From Hippophae tibetana (taxonomy: Eukaryota > Streptophyta > Magnoliopsida > Rosales > Elaeagnaceae): 64,000 nt of DNA. Location: positions 14,976,601 to 15,040,600 of the forward strand of contig CM072805.1 of NCBI GenBank assembly GCA_037013495.1, given 5' to 3'. Below the pieces are notes generated by a model. The model worked only from the letters and a program-made list of their open reading frames with translations. It was not told where the DNA came from and made no database searches. Shown piece by piece: positions 60,446 through 64,000 of the stretch. Position 1 is the first letter of the stretch; each line of letters starts with the position of its first letter. The position numbers and the translations under genes were made by a program.

Positions 60446-61485
60446 GGTTACTTATATCAATAACAAAGAAAAAATCCAAAAAATTGACATTCACCATGTC
60501 ATACGAAAATATGTACAAACTACAAATGGGTTGCTCTCTTAAAAAAGAATATTTCTAAAGAATAAGAGAGAAAGAAAGAAAAAAAATAGAAAAATGAATA
60601 GTATAAACTAAATATTATGAAACAAATATACTACAAATTTGTGGGAGAAATGGATAAATTCAAAAGAAAGATAGGAAATAAATCCCCAAGAAGTCATTGC
60701 ATTTTCTTCATCTCTATAAGGAAAATAACTTGAAAATTTTATTTTATGATTTTGGTTGATGCATGAAAGTAGTATTTGAGTTCTTTATAAATCCTTCATT
60801 CAATTCCTTTCCTGAGATAATTATTATGCACTACTTTGAGTATTTTATTCTTTAAACATTTGAAACTCCTTAGTTCATTTATTTTCCTATCTTTTATTCG
60901 CATATACCTTTGAATGAGTGCTTGAGTTAACAGGTTTAATGTTATTGAGACTATGATTTCAGAGGTTATAGTCAATGCGAATTCAAATTTCATACACTAA
61001 AATTGGATAAATTAATATTTATACATTTTTTATTTGATTATGAATATGATTTTTAACTAATTATTATAGTAAACTATGAATGTTTAGAATATTAAAATAA
61101 TTTATGTTTTGGATATTAGTTGTGAATTTAAAAGAGATTAAAAGTATGAGAAGTTTTCTATGCTTTTTTACTTTGTTACTTTTCATTTTTAATTTGTTAA
61201 AAATTTAGTTTCTTATTTGTTTGTGTGATATTTGTTTTTTTATTATTATTTGTTTTTAATTTTTGTATTTTAGTTTGATATTTTTGGACATCATCTCTAA
61301 AAGCCTTCATAAAACTTAAACTAGTCTACTAGAAGAATCTAGAGTTTTAAAGGCTTGTTACATACACTAAATGCAACTATGTCAATCTATGAAAATAATT
61401 TAGGATAGTTTAATTTATTTATTGTTTGTTTCTAATTGTTTTCATTTCTTGCTAGAGACTAGCAAGAAGGTGAATGGATATTGTG
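60446..61485 (+). other. Family-A non-coding tail
   Basis: Plus-strand counterpart of 1822-2799, AT-rich, leading into the LTR at 61486. No gene. Confidence 0.55.
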
Positions 61486-62520
61486 ATAAGTTCTTAAAAG
61501 CACTAAATATAACATGATTTTATGCACTTCAAATGTTAAAATATATTTTATTTGTAGGGAGGTTTTATTATCTTTTTAGCAATTTTTTCCTTTTGGAATC
61601 ATAAGTATGTTTTGTTATTTTTCAGGTATTTTTAGCTTTAAAATTATTCAACCAATCAACACTCAAAGAATAGTACCTAAAAGCACTCCATTACAACAAT
61701 AAATAATAAAAGATTAACATATGTACACCTTACATATGTTCCAAACCAATGTAAAAGGGGTAAAGAAAATAAGGTTCCAAAAGTTCAAAAGAACACATGC
61801 CGCAGCATAAGCAATGTATCAAGCATTCTATGCACGTACAAGTTATCTCATGCCATGACATGGAATAGATATGTGTCATAGCACCGAACTATATGATCCA
61901 CTTTTCTCTCCTTTTCTTCACCTATGAAATGGATCTCTAAACCCTATTTGTATCCATCCCTTGACTCATTTGTAGCTGAATTTCTTCATTGCTCTCTAGT
62001 TTTTTTTCTTTTCATAGTTTTAAAGTTCCTCTCTCAATTTGAGTGTTCAACACAATCTATCTTGTTGTTTTTCTTTTGATTCAATAAATAGTGTTGGTAA
62101 TTTTGTTTGGACGTTTTTCAAGGATAGAAACAATACTGAAGTTTCTTTTCAGATTAACTTTATGAGTTCTTTTACATACTATGTTGAACTTACTAATCAT
62201 TTTTAAATTAAGCATGTCTCATTGAAAATACTATGGGATATTAGTACTGTTGTTATGCTTGTGAAATATTAAGTAGGTAAAACTTTTTGAAAAAATGAAT
62301 GAAGTTTTATTTCTTTATCAAGATTTAAATGAAATTTGTGAAAGAAAAATATAGTGACGAAGTATTTTTCATAATGAGCAAGAGGGTTAGATTTAGGATT
62401 TAGTTATTTGAATCTGATTTAAGGTAGTGCTCTTAAACCTTTGATTTATATCAATTGTATAGATATAGTGAAACTATATTTCAAATATTTTTACAAGAAT
62501 TACTTTTTTAAAAATATCGA
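61486..62520 (+). mobile_element. Family-A LTR, first 1.03 kb
   Basis: Starts TGATAAGTTCTTAAAAGC and matches 12488-13690 in order. It stops at 62520, where unrelated sequence begins. Confidence 0.6.
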
Positions 62521-62940
62521 TGTAACATCCCATTTCTTACAAGAAATAAAATTTTAGCCAAAGTTATATTTCAACAATTTTTAAGATTTTACCCTCAATG
62601 AGTAGAAGACAAAATTGATGAGTTTACTTTTATATATATGATGTACATATGTTATAATAAATTAAAAAAAGTTAAATTAATTTCTTTAATTTTTGAACAA
62701 AGTTATCGAAATTCCCTAACTCTTAAAAGTTTTAAAGTTAGGAGGCAAGGGTATTTCAACCTTTTATTTAATTATTTTTTAAGCACCTGGTGTCACACCA
62801 TTATTCTTAAGAGCATACATTCCATTGTGATTAATAAAAAAATGGTTCTTCTAAAAGGTGAGTCATATACCCACACGTCTTACCCATCTATTCATGCATA
62901 TCTTGGTAGTAAAAGCTTCTCTAAGTATGCATGAAGTAAG
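62521..62940 (+). other. Unidentified 420-bp segment with a 98-codon frame
   Basis: Begins TGTAACATCCCATTTC, a start seen in some plant gypsy LTRs, and sits between two oppositely oriented family-A LTR pieces. The frame 62638-62934 has no motif that I recognise. A small solo-LTR fragment is the most likely reading. Confidence 0.3.
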
Positions 62941-64000
62941 TAGAAAATAAGTTTTTTAAAAGACATGAGCTAATTACATAAAAATAAAATAGAATCAAAA
63001 AACATTAAGCAAATAATATTTATACTCAATGGATAATTTATGGGATATATTGGCTAGTTAATTATGCTTGCTTAATAATAATTAGGTTATTTAAAGACAT
63101 GAATTAAGATTATTGATTCTCTCTTGTATATACAAATAGAAGTTTTGGTTGGGTCTTCTATTTGTTATTAATTAAAATCGCCTAATGCCTTTGGTTAGGT
63201 CTAGCTATTACTTTAAATTAAATTATGCATATTTTGTAAGTGATTAATAAACCATTTAATTTTTGCCTTAGGTTGGGTCTAACAATTTAAACTTCATTCA
63301 AGGTATCATAGAGTTTACACTCCAACTATACATATGAACCAAATCATTGATAAAAGAAAATACTCTAAATTAGATCTAGATAATCAAATCTTAAATCTAA
63401 CTTTCATATTTTAAGTTTATTACAAAACATTTGACATCGCTATATTTTATGTTATAAACTTTGTAGAATTCTTCAATAGAAAATAATATTTAATTTCGTA
63501 AAAATATTTAGTTATTTTAATATTTTACAGGCATAACAAATTTTACTAATATCCACATAGTAATTCCAATCATACATGCTTAATTTAATAATTGAAACAT
63601 ACCATTTAGAACAACAACATATAATTAATCTAAAAATATAAGAATATATTTAAATTATACCTCAAATGTATCCTTCAAAATACAAAGTTTTAGTATTGTT
63701 TTTGTAACTAAAAAATATCCAAACAGAATTGTTTATTTGTTTATTGGTACTTTTTGAATTAAGACTAAACCATTACGTAAAACTAAAATAATGTTCAACT
63801 ATCAATTGAAAGAATAACTTTAAACTAAGAAAATAAAAGCCAAAAAAATCTTGGAGAGAAACACAAAAGGATGAGAGAAATGCATGAAAATGATATGGAT
63901 TACATAGAATTAGGGCCCTATTTATATGTGTAGGAAAAGAGAAATATGAATCAAATGAATAATGCCACGACACATAATTCTTTCATGACATGGCATACAC
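62941..64000 (-). mobile_element. Family-A LTR in inverted orientation, running off the window
   Basis: Aligns with 58850-59980 on the same (minus) strand. By comparison its U3 start should lie some 0.5 kb beyond the window. With 61486-62520 it makes a head-to-head LTR pair. Confidence 0.6.

Overview
The window reads as gene-poor, AT-rich plant nuclear DNA, probably pericentromeric or other heterochromatin of a seed plant (a eudicot fits best, but I cannot name the species). The evidence is indirect. Almost everything recognisable is plant-type mobile DNA: Ty3/gypsy elements with a tRNA-Asp-type primer site, Ty1/copia elements with tRNA-Met-type sites, CACTA transposon ends, a MITE, and endogenous caulimovirid (plant pararetrovirus) fossils. 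I found no intact host gene, rRNA, tRNA gene or CRISPR array. Only one weak, exon-like stretch near the left edge could be host coding DNA.

Layout, left to right. 1-447: end of a copia-like LTR. 448-1821: unassigned. 1822-5164: tail and LTR of gypsy family A (LTR about 1.7-1.9 kb, starting TGATRAG), interrupted by an LTR of gypsy family B (about 1.46 kb). 5165-7677 and 27984-28859: two halves of one gypsy-derived element that joins gag to a 'putative plant transposon protein' (PF20167-like) region. Between the halves lie an Athila-like gypsy element on the minus strand (7678-23763) and the first caulimovirid fossil (about 23880-27983, plus strand). The Athila-like element carries a copia element in its 3' tail (9362-17416). 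That copia in turn carries a 2.87-kb LTR-derived palindrome (12488-15353). 28860-32150: a short family-B element with its 5' LTR and primer site. 32151-33700: a minus-strand copia fragment. 34230-36488: a non-autonomous CACTA transposon rich in minisatellite DNA. 36489-37340: a family-B-like LTR end. 37341-43345: a plus-strand copia holding a MITE with a telomere-like core (38296-39236). 43346-43755: an LTR fragment of family A. 43756-48610: the second caulimovirid fossil, minus strand, covering movement protein to the start of reverse transcriptase. 48611-48978: a CACTA end. 48979-51561: gypsy pol end, then PF20167 region, then tail. 51562-60445: a family-A element with two LTRs on the minus strand, carrying gag and the PF20167 region without a recognisable pol. 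60446-64000: another family-A tail and LTR facing an inverted LTR that runs off the window.

How it fits together: the window is a stack of insertions into insertions, not a set of cooperating genes. Nesting and terminal repeats give a relative order. The gag-PF20167 element is oldest in the left half, then the Athila-like element and the caulimovirid, then the copia in the Athila-like tail, and last the palindrome inside the copia. The most unusual items are the two related caulimovirid fossils in opposite orientation about 16 kb apart, the gag-PF20167 family that appears three times and apparently lacks pol in two copies, and the LTR palindrome that looks inserted as a unit. All viral and LTR-derived coding regions are broken many times over. 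No element here looks functional, though several keep terminal structures.
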